Positions 6,985-16,746 of a stretch of 64,000 nt of DNA are shown one piece after another (the stretch's first letter is position 1; the number at the start of each line of letters is the position of its first letter). Where the stretch lies: positions 124,001 through 188,000 of the forward strand of contig JAEZHM010000154.1 in the NCBI GenBank assembly GCA_023416585.1, in the 5' to 3' direction. The notes under the pieces are model-generated. The model did no database searches. It had not been told where the DNA came from and was given only the letters and a program-made list of their open reading frames with translations. A program made the position numbers and the translations under genes. This stretch comes from Bacillota bacterium. Lineage in GTDB: Bacteria; Bacillota; Clostridia; Christensenellales; Aristaeellaceae.

Positions 6985-9243
6985 ATGAAACTGATACGAC
7001 ACAACCTTCATCAAAGTGAAATAGCCCTGACGGAAACGCTGTTCCATACGGCAAACGGCTACATTGGCGTACGCAACTGCCTGGAGGAAGGTGCGCCGGA
7101 GGGTGTGACCACAATCCGGGGAACGTACATCAACGCGTTCTATGATGTGAAGCCCATTCAATATGGGGAAAAGCTGTACGGTTTTCCCGAAACGCAGCAG
7201 ACCATCGTCAATGTGACAGATGTGCAGACGGTGATGCTGTATCTGGGAGATGAAGCGTTCGAGCCTTTCAAAGGCGAACTGATCGTCCATGACAGAGAAC
7301 TGGATATGGAGGCGGGGGAGGCGGTCCGCCGCGTTCACTGGCGTTCCGGCAAAGGCCGGGAAATTCAAATCACCGTCCGCCGTATGGCATCCTTTTTGCA
7401 GAAAGAATTGTTTCTTTTGCAATATGAGGTGAAATCCATAAACTACGACGGACCCTTGTCTTTCCTGTCGCTTCAGGATGCCAATGTGTTAAACTTCGCT
7501 GACCCAAACGATCCCCGGGTGGCCGCACAGCCTCATGTGCATTTGCAGGCGGAGCGCATCTTTACAGAGGAGGATGTTTCTCTCATCGCCTGCCGCACGA
7601 AGGCTTCACAGCTTGCGATGGTATCCGCCGTCTGCCATGAGATGGCGGGATCATTTGATGTGAAACAGGAAATGCTGCCCGGCTGCGTGAGCACGCAATT
7701 TGACTGTCATATTGCCCCCAGTCAGACTGTATCGCTTGTGAAGTGGTGCGTTTTTACCGACCAGCGCCGCCACGCGGACCCTGTGAAGGACGCAATCCAA
7801 ATCATGCAGTCTGTACGGGAGACAGGAACCCAAATCTTGCGGGATAGGCAAAGGGAATATCTGTGTTCGTTCTGGTCAAACGCGCGGGTGGAGATTTTCG
7901 GGGACGACGCGCTGCAGCAGTGCATGGATTACAGCCTCTATCAGCTTTTGCAGTCCGCCGGGCGGGACGATGTATCCAATGTGGCCGCCAAGGGCTTAAG
8001 CGGGGAAGGCTATGAAGGCCATTATTTCTGGGATACGGAAATCTATATCTTTCCCTTCTTCCTGCTCACCGACAGGGATCTGGCAAAGCGGCTGCTTAAG
8101 TACCGCTACGGCATCCTGGACAGCGCTCGGGCTCACGCAAGGCTGATGGGCCACACAAAAGGCGCGCTGTACCCCTGGCGCACCATTACGGGCACGGAAT
8201 GCTCCGGCTATTTCCCCTCCGGTTCCGCCCAGTATCACTTAAGCGGCGACGTGGCCCATTCTTTCATTCAATACTATCTTGCTACGGATGATGTGTCTTT
8301 TATGGCAGAGGCGGGCGCGGAAGTTCTGGTCGAAACGGCCAGAATGTGGCTGGACGCGGGCCATATGCAGAATGGAACATTCCGTATAGACGATGTCACG
8401 GGCCCTGACGAGTACACCTGCATCGTGAACAACAACTACTATACCAACGCCGCCGCCAGAGAAAACCTGCTCTATGCGGCGAAGGTTTGCGATCGTTTGA
8501 TGCAGGAGGGGTTATTTGAGCCGCTCAAGGAGAAGTTGTCCATCACAGGTGGGGAATTGGCAGCCTTTAAAAGGGCAGGGGAGTGCATGTACCTTCCCTA
8601 TGATGAAAACCTTAATATCCCGGCACAGGACGACAGCTTCCTTGCGAAAAAGGTGCTGGATCTGACCCAGATCCCCAGAGATCATTTCCCGCTGCTTCTG
8701 CATTACCATCCCTTGTTCCTGTACCGTCATCAGGTGTGCAAGCAGGCGGATACGGTGCTGGCGCATTACTTGTTTGAAGACCTTACGGATGAACAGGCGA
8801 TGGCCCGGAGCTATGCCTATTATGAGAAAATCACCACTCATGATTCATCCTTGTCGGCCTGTGTCTTCTCCATCATGGCATCCAGGCTTGGTGATATGGA
8901 AAAAGCGGAGGAATACTTCCGCAGAACTGCTTTCATGGACATAAACAATGAGCACGGCAACACAAAGGACGGATTGCACACAGCAAACCTGGGTGGGGCA
9001 TACCTTTCTATTGTGGCGGGTTTTGCCGGCCTGCGCATCAAGAAGGAAGGACCGACGCTGCGCCCCCGTATCCCGGATAAATGGCAGGGCTACCGCTTCC
9101 GCTTTTGGTATTTGAACAGTCTTCTGGAGTGCGCGGTGGATCAAGGCATTTGCCGTTTGACGCTCATAAAGGGGCCGGCCCTTGCAGTGAACGTGTATGA
9201 CCGTTTGATCAGCGTGGACGGTACAGTGGCAATAGGCATATAG
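6985..9243 (+). CDS. GH65 disaccharide phosphorylase
   Basis: Cytoplasmic inverting phosphorylase that splits an alpha-linked glucose disaccharide (maltose, kojibiose, nigerose or trehalose type) with phosphate to give beta-glucose 1-phosphate. It is 752 residues from the ATG at 6985, chosen because AAGG at 6971-6974 is correctly spaced for it and too close for the ATG at 6976. Family signatures are YFWDTEIY, the general acid Glu in GPDEYT at residue 476, and a phosphate-binding region in HTANLGGAY near 670. The disaccharide specificity cannot be read safely from sequence. No transporter or phosphoglucomutase is adjacent. Confidence 0.88.
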   Translation: MKLIRHNLHQSEIALTETLFHTANGYIGVRNCLEEGAPEGVTTIRGTYINAFYDVKPIQYGEKLYGFPETQQTIVNVTDVQTVMLYLGDEAFEPFKGELIVHDRELDMEAGEAVRRVHWRSGKGREIQITVRRMASFLQKELFLLQYEVKSINYDGPLSFLSLQDANVLNFADPNDPRVAAQPHVHLQAERIFTEEDVSLIACRTKASQLAMVSAVCHEMAGSFDVKQEMLPGCVSTQFDCHIAPSQTVSLVKWCVFTDQRRHADPVKDAIQIMQSVRETGTQILRDRQREYLCSFWSNARVEIFGDDALQQCMDYSLYQLLQSAGRDDVSNVAAKGLSGEGYEGHYFWDTEIYIFPFFLLTDRDLAKRLLKYRYGILDSARAHARLMGHTKGALYPWRTITGTECSGYFPSGSAQYHLSGDVAHSFIQYYLATDDVSFMAEAGAEVLVETARMWLDAGHMQNGTFRIDDVTGPDEYTCIVNNNYYTNAAARENLLYAAKVCDRLMQEGLFEPLKEKLSITGGELAAFKRAGECMYLPYDENLNIPAQDDSFLAKKVLDLTQIPRDHFPLLLHYHPLFLYRHQVCKQADTVLAHYLFEDLTDEQAMARSYAYYEKITTHDSSLSACVFSIMASRLGDMEKAEEYFRRTAFMDINNEHGNTKDGLHTANLGGAYLSIVAGFAGLRIKKEGPTLRPRIPDKWQGYRFRFWYLNSLLECAVDQGICRLTLIKGPALAVNVYDRLISVDGTVAIGI

Positions 9244-9269
9244 TCTATCTGTTCAAAGACCCCATACGG

Positions 9270-9298
9270 TTGACATCATTTATCTCACGGCGTATGAT
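9270..9298 (+). promoter_or_regulatory. Sigma-A promoter for PHP gene
   Basis: TTGACA (9270-9275), 17-bp spacer, TATGAT (9293-9298), 42 bp before the PHP start codon. The gene can therefore be expressed separately from GH65. Confidence 0.65.
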
Positions 9299-9340
9299 GG
9301 CTGGGTAAGGATGGTTTTTGCAGGGGAGGGGTTTTATTCC

Positions 9341-10174
9341 ATGTATGCCGACTTGCATCTGCATTCCATCTATTCCGACGGGACAGATACACCGAGGGAA
9401 TTGTTCCATTTGGCTGAGGAGAATGGCCTGCGTGTAATCGCCATCGCCGATCATGATTCCGTCAGGGGTGTGCAGGCCGCTATAAGCGAAGAACTGCCTG
9501 GCAACGTTCTATTGATACCCGCCATTGAGGTATCCACCATCTTTAATCGCAGGCTCTTGCATATGCTGGGTTACTATATCGATGTGCACAGCAGCGCGTT
9601 GGCCCGATTCATAGGGCAAATATCCGCCGACAAAACAGAAAACACCAGGATCAATTTCGAAGCCATCAAGGCGATGGGCTTGGTCGATTATGACTGGAAG
9701 CGGGTTGTACAGATCCACCCGGATCAACCGCGCATATCCGGCGTTCACGTGGTGGCTGCTATGGAGCATGATGGGGCAGAAGCCAAGGGCATGACGCTTC
9801 GGGAAATGTTCCGCACGTATTTCCTGCCCACAGGCTCCGGGTTCATAGAATCGGAGAAGATGACCGCCTATGACGCGATCCGGATCATCAAAGAAGCGGG
9901 AGGCATCCCTGTTATCGCCCACCCCAAGAGCATCGGCAATGATGGCGTAGTGGAGGAGCTCATCCGAGCCGGTGTGGAAGGGCTGGAAATATACCATCCC
10001 AGCCATACACCGGAGGAATCTGAAAAATATGAAACCATGGCAAAAGCCTATAAGCTGCTTATGACAGGCGGGTCTGACTGGCATGGCGGGAACAACGCCC
10101 CAAATGTGACGCATATGGGATGTGTTGGCCTGCCAAATAATGGGTATGCAATTTTCGACAGGCTTAAGTCATAA
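9341..10174 (+). CDS. PHP-domain phosphoesterase (YciV/RNase AM-like)
   Basis: 277 residues from the ATG at 9341 preceded by GGGGAGGGG. The N-terminal DLHLHSIYSDG, ADHDS and PAIEVST, the internal HPKS and the late GSDWHG are the metal-binding motifs of the PHP family. Relatives hydrolyse 3',5'-nucleoside bisphosphates or 5' ends of short RNAs. The family assignment is firm, the exact substrate inferred. Confidence 0.87.
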   Translation: MYADLHLHSIYSDGTDTPRELFHLAEENGLRVIAIADHDSVRGVQAAISEELPGNVLLIPAIEVSTIFNRRLLHMLGYYIDVHSSALARFIGQISADKTENTRINFEAIKAMGLVDYDWKRVVQIHPDQPRISGVHVVAAMEHDGAEAKGMTLREMFRTYFLPTGSGFIESEKMTAYDAIRIIKEAGGIPVIAHPKSIGNDGVVEELIRAGVEGLEIYHPSHTPEESEKYETMAKAYKLLMTGGSDWHGGNNAPNVTHMGCVGLPNNGYAIFDRLKS

Positions 10175-10206
10175 GATGAAAGCAGTATAATCCGGCTTGC
10201 ATAAAC

Positions 10207-10243
10207 GAAAAACGCACGACGTAAAAGCCGCGCGTTTTCTTTT
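10207..10243. terminator. Bidirectional terminator between PHP and AKR genes
   Basis: GAAAAACGCACGAC pairs, with G-U allowance, with the CCGCGCGTTTTCTTTT side. It lies between the convergent PHP and aldo/keto reductase genes and has T-runs on both strands. Confidence 0.65.
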
Positions 10244-10259
10244 GCTTTACAGCTAAAAT

Positions 10260-11399
10260 TCAGATGCTTTCGTATTCCGTCCTGATCTCTTTCAGGTATT
10301 GTATGATGGGTAGATGCTGAGGGCAGGCCTTTTGGCAAATGCCGCAGGCAACGCACTGATCCGCGGCTTTGCCTTCCTCATTCAGGGAACGGTAGCGGTT
10401 ATAGAATTCCGGCTTCGTGTCCAGCATGGCGGCATTGTCGTATCCCCTGAAAATGCTGGGGATCGCAACGTTTTTAGGGCATGGCTGGCAGTAGTTGCAG
10501 CCGGTGCAGCTTGTTTTGATACGGCTCAAATAAGCATCCTTTACTTTGGCGAAGAGGGCTTCCTCATCCTTAGTCACAACGCCTATGGCCGCGCTTTCAA
10601 AGATGCGCAGATTGTCTTTCACCTGCTCCATGGTGCTCATGCCGCTCAAGATGGTCATCACCTCAGGCATGTTGTATAGGTAGCGGAAGGCCCATTCCAC
10701 GCTGCTGCGGCGAACGGGGAAGCTGTCATATAACGCCTTTACTTCCGTAGGCGGCGTAGCCAGTGATCCGCCACGAAGCGGTTCCATCACAACGATGCCA
10801 ACGCCCTTTTTTGTCGCATAGTGCATGCCATCAAGCCCGGCCTGATATTCCCCGTCCAGCAGGTTCAGCTGTATTTGGGCCATCTTCCATGGATAATCGT
10901 CGATGATTTTGGGGAACAACGCCCCTTCGTCATGGAAGGAAAAGGAGGGATAGCGAATCTTCCCGCTAGCCACAGCCTTGTCCAAAAAGTCGGGATAGTT
11001 AAGCTTTTGCATGGTTTCAAAAGTGTTTTTGTTCAGGGCATGGAGCAGATAAAAGTCCACATGATCCGTTTTCAGCTTTTTCAGCTGCTCGTCCAGATAC
11101 TTGTCCATGTCCTCCCGCTTTTTAATAAGCCAGGTTGGCAGTTTGGTGGCTAGCAAAACCTTATTTCGGTAACCGTCTTGCAGCGCCTCGCCCATTACCA
11201 GCTCGCTTTCGCCACCGTGATACGGATAAGCAGTATCCATATAATTTACGCCCTGATCAATGGCGTGGCGGATCATCGCCACGGCTTCCTCCCTGTCGAT
11301 AACACGCTTGGAATCTGCTTCTTTCGTAGGCAGCCGCATGGCGCCAAACCCGAGCCTCGATACGGAAATATTAAGGTCTCGAAACGGAATCTTCTGCAT
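10260..11399 (-). CDS. Aldo/keto reductase with two [4Fe-4S] clusters
   Basis: 379 residues from the ATG at 11399 (AAGGGG upstream). The TIM-barrel part shows GFGAMRLP, the catalytic-site MDTAYPYHGG, and FYLLHALN with the conserved His. A C-terminal ferredoxin-like domain has CTGCNYCQPCPKN near residue 296 and CVACGICQKACPQ near 347, which bind two iron-sulfur clusters. These proteins are common in anaerobes as ferredoxin-coupled oxidoreductases of unknown substrate. It is monocistronic. Confidence 0.9.
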   Translation of the reverse strand: MQKIPFRDLNISVSRLGFGAMRLPTKEADSKRVIDREEAVAMIRHAIDQGVNYMDTAYPYHGGESELVMGEALQDGYRNKVLLATKLPTWLIKKREDMDKYLDEQLKKLKTDHVDFYLLHALNKNTFETMQKLNYPDFLDKAVASGKIRYPSFSFHDEGALFPKIIDDYPWKMAQIQLNLLDGEYQAGLDGMHYATKKGVGIVVMEPLRGGSLATPPTEVKALYDSFPVRRSSVEWAFRYLYNMPEVMTILSGMSTMEQVKDNLRIFESAAIGVVTKDEEALFAKVKDAYLSRIKTSCTGCNYCQPCPKNVAIPSIFRGYDNAAMLDTKPEFYNRYRSLNEEGKAADQCVACGICQKACPQHLPIIQYLKEIRTEYESI

Positions 11400-11497
11400 T
11401 ATGCGTCCCCTTTCCACGATTTCATTAACAGTCTAGCATACAAAATGGCATATGAAAAGGCTGTATTGCAGGACAAGCTGTTTTTTCTAGGAACTGC

Positions 11498-11526
11498 TTG
11501 ACATGGGGCAATGCAGCCTGTATAAT
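11498..11526 (+). promoter_or_regulatory. Consensus sigma-A promoter for tRNA-Ser
   Basis: Exact TTGACA (11498-11503), 17-bp spacer, exact TATAAT (11521-11526), 29 bp before the tRNA. Confidence 0.85.
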
Positions 11527-11555
11527 ACTGTTCGTTGACTGTTAAGCCAAGCTAT

Positions 11556-11646
11556 GGAGAGTTGGCTGAGTGGTCTAAGGCGCACGACTGGAAATCGTGT
11601 GTGGGCTTATACCCCACCTAGGGTTCAAATCCCTAACTCTCCGCCA
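11556..11646 (+). tRNA. tRNA-Ser(GGA)
   Basis: The acceptor stem GGAGAGT pairs with ACTCTCC, with discriminator G and encoded CCA. The anticodon loop CTGGAAA has anticodon GGA, which reads UCC/UCU. A long variable arm (GTGTGGGCTTATACCCCAC) is typical of tRNA-Ser. The T arm contains GGTTCAAATCC. Confidence 0.96.
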
Positions 11647-11683
11647 GAAACCCCCTGATTTATCAGGGGGTTTCCCTTTTTTT
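11647..11683 (+). terminator. Rho-independent terminator after tRNA-Ser
   Basis: A perfect 12-bp stem (GAAACCCCCTGA/TCAGGGGGTTTC, loop TTTA) is followed by CCTTTTTTT. Confidence 0.9.
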
Positions 11684-11707
11684 GTAGTGATATTGTAACC
11701 TGCATTG

Positions 11708-11736
11708 TTGCGTCAGATGCCATTGTTTGGTATACT
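11708..11736 (+). promoter_or_regulatory. Likely promoter of small lipoprotein gene
   Basis: TTGCGT (11708-11713), 17-bp spacer, TATACT (11731-11736), 55 bp before the start codon. Confidence 0.45.
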
Positions 11737-11791
11737 TGTTTGGAAATTGATGCATGTATACTTGACTTATTGCTTGATAGGGGGAATGAAA

Positions 11792-12157
11792 ATGAGAAAA
11801 GTGTTCTTTGCTATATTTGTATGCTTGATTCTATGTGTGAGCGGATGTCAGCAGGTCACTTTTGACGGGAGCAGGACAAGCAATGAAGATCAGTTTATAA
11901 TTGAATATAATGTTTTGAATAAAACAGATTCTGCTGAAATGCAATTAAGTGAAGGGGATGTTGTTGATGTAGAAATTATCAGCAACTCCGGTAAAGTCGA
12001 TGTTTTGGTTAAGCATAGTGATGGCACCGAAATCTATAAAGGAAATGATGCCAAAACCGGAAGTTTCAAATTGAGCATTACCAAGACAGGTACTTATACA
12101 ATTATTGTATCAGGAGCCAATGCCAACGGAAGCGTGCGTGTCATAAAGGAAAAATGA
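11792..12157 (+). CDS. Small lipoprotein with beta-rich domain
   Basis: 121 residues from the ATG at 11792, seven bases after AGGGGG. The signal peptide ends in a lipobox-like VSGC at residues 16-19, so it is probably a lipid-anchored surface protein. The remainder (about 100 residues) has alternating hydrophobic strands (VVDVEIISNSGKVDVLVKH, GSFKLSITKTGTYTIIVSG). This resembles the small beta-sandwich exposed on some Firmicute lipoproteins, with a GTY...V.G ending like pre-peptidase C-terminal-type domains. Function unknown. Monocistronic between the tRNA and a gene-poor stretch. Confidence 0.75.
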   Translation: MRKVFFAIFVCLILCVSGCQQVTFDGSRTSNEDQFIIEYNVLNKTDSAEMQLSEGDVVDVEIISNSGKVDVLVKHSDGTEIYKGNDAKTGSFKLSITKTGTYTIIVSGANANGSVRVIKEK

Positions 12158-12677
12158 AATAACGGAATGATGATCGAAGTGATAGCAAATCTCCTGGCAG
12201 TAGCCTTTGTCCGTATTAGTATAAAGACCGCGAACTGCATCCGCTGAAATATGGCAGCTATTTGCGGGCAAAAGAAGTTAAGCTTTATCGGCTGTTCTTT
12301 CTTTAAAAAACACTTTCACTGAGAATGTCCCTTTGCTGCGCCGGTAACGGTGACTTACGTTCACTGATCTGGGCAATCCAGCAGAGACATTCTTGCCAGC
12401 CTACCATGGCTCGTTTCGGACGTAGAGTATGGAGAGTTTGCATCATACACCGGGGCAGGCTGATTTTTGCTGCCATTCACCATGTTGTGTTCATGATCAG
12501 CTGCATCTTTTCCATTCTCTTGTTAATAAGCGCAGCGCTTGCGGCAACACAGGTTTTACTGCAAGCTGCACTTCCCTAAGTTGGTGGTCAGCGTCGTGCT
12601 AATTTTTATTCTATAATCACTTTTGAACAAATTCGCCGTTCAGGGCATGACCATGGGTGCAGCAAAGGGGCAGAGTC
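12158..12677. other. 520-bp stretch without a supported gene
   Basis: No frame on either strand has both a start with an RBS and recognisable protein features. An 84-codon plus-strand frame (12325-12579) has no RBS and an implausible composition. Loose inverted copies of a GAATGTC(C/T)CT motif near 12322 and 12385 could be edges of a decayed element. The last 40 bp hold the leader of the GH95 gene. Confidence 0.4.
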
Positions 12678-14897
12678 ATGAAATTATGGTATGAAAAGCC
12701 GGCTGAGAACTGGAATGAAGCGCTGCCGCTTGGAAGCGGGCGGCTAGGCGCGATGGTGTTTGGTGATCCCGCCAGGGAACACCTTCAGCTTAACGAGAGC
12801 AGCATGTGGTATGGGAGGCCGGTGAACCGTCTGAACCCGGATGCACTGCCCAATCTGCCTAAAGTGCGGGAGTTGATATTTTCCGGTAAAATCAACGAGG
12901 CTGAGCGCTTGCTCAAGCGCGCGTTTTCGGGCATGCCGCAGAGCATGCAGCCTTATCAAACGCTGGGAGATATGGAGTTTTGCGTGCACTTTGAAGGAAA
13001 GCCCGAGCAATATAGGCGAGCACTGGATCTGGAGACCGCCGTGCATGGCCTGAAATTTGCGGCGAATGGCGTATGGTATGAGCGCGAGGTATTCGCCAGC
13101 GCCCCGGACGGCGTAATCGCGATACATTTTACCGCCGACCGGCCCGGAATGCTCAACTTCGATGTGATTCTGACACGCCAGCGCATGTACAACCGCGCAT
13201 GGGCAATGGATGAGCGTACCATTGCCATCAGTGGCGATCTGGGAAAAGGCGGACAGGATTTTTGCCTGTCGCTGCGCGCCGTATGTGATGGCGGAAGGGT
13301 GTACACACAAGGCGAGCATCTGGTGGTGGAAGGCGCAAGCACCGCCATGTTGATTTTTACCGCCAACACTACCCACCGGTTCAATGATCCCGCTCAGGCC
13401 AACCTTGAGATTGTGAGCAGGGCGGAAACATTGGGCTGGGAGGTACTCAAGCTACGCCATATAGAGGAATACCGGTCCTACTTTGCGCGCGCCAGGTTGG
13501 ATTTGTGCGCCGATCCTGTGCTGGAGACGTTGCCCACTGACAGCCGCCTCGCCCGGTTGCGCGAAGGGCAGGAGGACGCGGGGCTGATACAGGCATATTT
13601 CGACTATGGGCGTTATCTTCTGATCGCGTGTTCGCGCCCCAGCGGAATGGTACCAACGCTGCAGGGCATGTGGAATAAGGACATCCAGCCGCTATGGGAG
13701 AGCAAGTACACCATCAACATCAACACTGAGATGAACTATTGGATGGCTGAGAGTGCCAATCTAACCGAGTGCCACCTGCCGCTGGTGGAGTTGGTGAAGG
13801 GCATGATTGAAAATGGGCGCCGGGCTGCGCGGGAGATGTACGGCTGCAAAGGTTTTATGTGCCATCATAATACAAATTTCTGGCACGACACCGCGCCGCA
13901 GGATCTGCACATCCCGGCTACCTACTGGGTTCTTGGTGCGGCATTCCTCTGCCTTGACTTGTGGGATCATTACGACTATACCCGCGACGTAAGCTACTTA
14001 GCCGAAGTGTATCCGGTGATGCGCGAAGCCGCCGAATTCTTTGAGGATTTTCTGGTGGAGCATGGCGGATATCTTGTCACCAATCCGTCTGTCTCGCCCG
14101 AAAACACCTACATTCTGCCTGACGGAACCACCGGCTGCGTTTGCTATGCACCCGCGATGGATAACCAGATCCTGCGTGAATTATTTCACGACTGCATTGA
14201 GGCCGTTAAGGTGCTTGGCATCGACCATGAATTCGCGCAAAAGCTCCAGGCCATGTGCGGCCGTCTCAGGCCTGATGGGGTCGGCAGACATGGTCAGCTT
14301 TTGGAGTGGGCAGAGGACTATGATGAGCTTGAGCCTGGCCACCGCCATGTCAGCCACCTGTACGCGCTGTATCCGGCATGGCAGATCAGCGTAGACGGTA
14401 CCCCGGAATTGGCCGAAGCGGCGAGGATAACGTTGTCCCGCCGGCTGAGTATGGGCGGCGGCCACACCGGTTGGAGCCGTGCTTGGATCATCAACTTGTA
14501 CGCGCGGCTATGGGACAGTGAAGCTGCGTATCATCACCTTACGAAGCTGCTAACCAACTCTACGCTGGACAACATGCTGGACAATCATCCGCCGTTTCAA
14601 ATCGACGGAAATTATGGCGGTGCAGCCGGCATAGTGGAGATGCTGCTGCAAAGCAGCCCAGTACGAACACTGCTCCTGCCTGCGCTGCCCAAGATCTGGC
14701 CAAATGGAAGCGTAAGCGGGCTCAAAATGCGCGGAAACGTGACCGTTGATCTGAGCTGGAAGGATGGAAAACTGACCCGCGCGGTCTTTACGCCCTCCTT
14801 TGATTGTGTGCAAGCCATCGGTTACAATGGCCGGACGCGCAGCATCTGGATGAAAGCTGGCCAGCCTTGCACGATGGAACCGGAGGACTGGGCGTAG
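12678..14897 (+). CDS. GH95 alpha-L-fucosidase
   Basis: 739 residues from the ATG at 12678 (AAAGGGG upstream). The GH95 pattern is complete: an N-terminal beta-domain starting WYEKPAENWNEALPLGSGRLGAMVFG, then an (alpha/alpha)6 barrel. The barrel has NINTEMNYW, the acidic SPENTY loop near residue 474 (general acid Glu), GHRHVSHLY, GHTGWSRAW and FQIDGNYGG. The family releases alpha-1,2-fucose (sometimes galactose) from host glycans or plant xyloglucan by inversion. No signal peptide is present, so it would act on imported oligosaccharides. It is not in a visible operon with fucose catabolism. Confidence 0.92.
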   Translation: MKLWYEKPAENWNEALPLGSGRLGAMVFGDPAREHLQLNESSMWYGRPVNRLNPDALPNLPKVRELIFSGKINEAERLLKRAFSGMPQSMQPYQTLGDMEFCVHFEGKPEQYRRALDLETAVHGLKFAANGVWYEREVFASAPDGVIAIHFTADRPGMLNFDVILTRQRMYNRAWAMDERTIAISGDLGKGGQDFCLSLRAVCDGGRVYTQGEHLVVEGASTAMLIFTANTTHRFNDPAQANLEIVSRAETLGWEVLKLRHIEEYRSYFARARLDLCADPVLETLPTDSRLARLREGQEDAGLIQAYFDYGRYLLIACSRPSGMVPTLQGMWNKDIQPLWESKYTININTEMNYWMAESANLTECHLPLVELVKGMIENGRRAAREMYGCKGFMCHHNTNFWHDTAPQDLHIPATYWVLGAAFLCLDLWDHYDYTRDVSYLAEVYPVMREAAEFFEDFLVEHGGYLVTNPSVSPENTYILPDGTTGCVCYAPAMDNQILRELFHDCIEAVKVLGIDHEFAQKLQAMCGRLRPDGVGRHGQLLEWAEDYDELEPGHRHVSHLYALYPAWQISVDGTPELAEAARITLSRRLSMGGGHTGWSRAWIINLYARLWDSEAAYHHLTKLLTNSTLDNMLDNHPPFQIDGNYGGAAGIVEMLLQSSPVRTLLLPALPKIWPNGSVSGLKMRGNVTVDLSWKDGKLTRAVFTPSFDCVQAIGYNGRTRSIWMKAGQPCTMEPEDWA

Positions 14898-14967
14898 CAG
14901 TATCTTCGGGAGACCTTCCGGAGAATCGTGGAGATGAACATGAATTTCTTAACCAATAGGCTAATCA

Positions 14968-16746
14968 TCAAGAAACAAAAGTAACAATTTCAGAATCATC
15001 GTTTGTTTCGGGCACCCGTATGCGTACTTGGGTGCCTTTTCCATCATCTGAAGAAATGGCCATATTGCAGTTCTCGCCGTACAACAAGCGGAGCCGGTCA
15101 TATACGTTTACGATTCCATAGCCTGAGGTGCGCACTTTATCCAGCAGTGTGTCCAGCTTTTCAGGCGGTATGCCCACGCCGTTATCCGTGATCTCAAATT
15201 CAATACCGTCCGCATCATGGAATACCCGGATGAAAACCTGGAGCGGCTCTTTCCCGGGTCTTAAGGCATGGTCTACAATGTTCTCGATGAAGGGCTGCAG
15301 GATCAGTTTGGGTATGATATGGCTCCTAAGTGATTCGTCAATATTCCATTGGATTACAAGCCGGTCACGGAAACGCATGTTTTGCAGCGCAATATAATGG
15401 CGGGTAATGCTGATTTCTTCTTCTATGGTGATCATTTCCCTCCCCTGGTTCAGGGAGGTTTTGTAGAATTGAGATAGGTGGTTCAAAAAACGGCTCACCT
15501 GCTCGTCGCCGCTGCGCAGTGCCAGTGCGGATATGCCCGACAATGTATTGTACAGAAAGTGGGGATTGATTTGGCTTTGCAATAGCGATAGTTGGGCGTA
15601 CTTACGTTCAACTTCCTCCTTAAGGGCGATATGGATTGCTTCATCCAGCTTCGTGGCCATGGTGTTCATGGCATGGGAAAGCCTGGCCAGTTCATCGTTT
15701 CCGGAAACAGTGACAGGACAGCTCAAATCGTTGCCCTCAATGCGGGCTACCTGGCGGTTCAGCACCTTCAGGCGCGAAGAAAAGTAGCCGGATATCGCAT
15801 AAACAAGCGCCAGTGATAGCAAAAGGCAGACAGCTGCAATCACGGCGATCTTCGCGGAGGCAGCGGCAACCTCCCCAGTGATGCCGCTCAGGGGAATAAC
15901 CATCACGGTATGCCACCCGTTTTGCAGGGGGCTCATGACCACCATATGATTTTTGCCGTCCAGTTTCATGATCATCTGTTGGCCGTAGCGATCGTCTGTT
16001 CCAATTTCCCCTAATAGTGTGGATATGTTTTTGCCGATCAAGCTTTTGTTGCTGGCGGAGAGTATGATGTTGTCTTCGCTGATCACATACATGCGGCTTT
16101 CGTTGTTTTCATACCGGATCTGCTCATACAGCGCGGATTCCAGTACATCAATCTCCAGATAGGCATAAGCATAGCTATGATTGTTATAATTCATCTTGCG
16201 CCCCAGGGACCAAATGCGTTCCCCGTTTTTGCCATACCTCGGCCCGCTGAAAATCACGTTTCCATACGAAGTCTTGTCTTGAAGCAGCCAGTTCGCTTCT
16301 TCGCCCGCATTCTTTATCGGCAATACAAACAACCCGTCGGAAGGCAGAGTAGGGTTGTCCATATACAGGGTAATGCCAGACAGCCCTTCATTAGAAGCCA
16401 ACAGGCCATACATCAGGCTGTTGATATAGTCGTATGCCAGTACAAAGTCGTAATCTTTCACATAATTCTTGGTGAGATAGGATTTGAGGTTGTTGTCGGT
16501 ATACAGCACGGATGAAATCTGCTGATAGGAAGTAAGCTGGCCATCAATTTGGGAATTGATCTGGCGGCTGGTATGTACCATGCTTTCACGGGTCTTATCC
16601 AGCAGGGCATTATAGGTTTGGCGGTAGGAATAGGTAGCGATGAGCAGGATGGGGATAACGCCGGCCACTACAAGCAGTAATGTCAGCTTGCCGGTCATGG
16701 ATACGTTAATAAACCATCTTTTAAGGGAACGATATAATTTTCTCAT
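14968..16746 (-). CDS. yesM: YesM-family sensor histidine kinase
   Basis: 592 residues. The first membrane segment is at about 20-40, a Cache-like extracellular sensor at about 45-285 and the second membrane segment at about 290-312. A HAMP region follows. The YesM-type phosphoacceptor is in QSQINPHFLYNTLS (His near 397), and the HATPase has QPFIENIVDHAL and DNGVGIPP. It senses extracellular sugar or binding protein and phosphorylates the overlapping YesN-like regulator. The start overlaps the regulator stop by 4 bases. Confidence 0.93.
   Translation of the reverse strand: MRKLYRSLKRWFINVSMTGKLTLLLVVAGVIPILLIATYSYRQTYNALLDKTRESMVHTSRQINSQIDGQLTSYQQISSVLYTDNNLKSYLTKNYVKDYDFVLAYDYINSLMYGLLASNEGLSGITLYMDNPTLPSDGLFVLPIKNAGEEANWLLQDKTSYGNVIFSGPRYGKNGERIWSLGRKMNYNNHSYAYAYLEIDVLESALYEQIRYENNESRMYVISEDNIILSASNKSLIGKNISTLLGEIGTDDRYGQQMIMKLDGKNHMVVMSPLQNGWHTVMVIPLSGITGEVAAASAKIAVIAAVCLLLSLALVYAISGYFSSRLKVLNRQVARIEGNDLSCPVTVSGNDELARLSHAMNTMATKLDEAIHIALKEEVERKYAQLSLLQSQINPHFLYNTLSGISALALRSGDEQVSRFLNHLSQFYKTSLNQGREMITIEEEISITRHYIALQNMRFRDRLVIQWNIDESLRSHIIPKLILQPFIENIVDHALRPGKEPLQVFIRVFHDADGIEFEITDNGVGIPPEKLDTLLDKVRTSGYGIVNVYDRLRLLYGENCNMAISSDDGKGTQVRIRVPETNDDSEIVTFVS

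Noticed and set aside
11556..11646. tRNA-Ser as an integration site of a mobile island
   Set aside because: No integrase and no direct repeat of the tRNA 3' end were seen downstream.
12325..12579. 84-codon frame upstream of GH95
   Set aside because: No RBS, Cys/Ile-biased composition and no similarity recognised.
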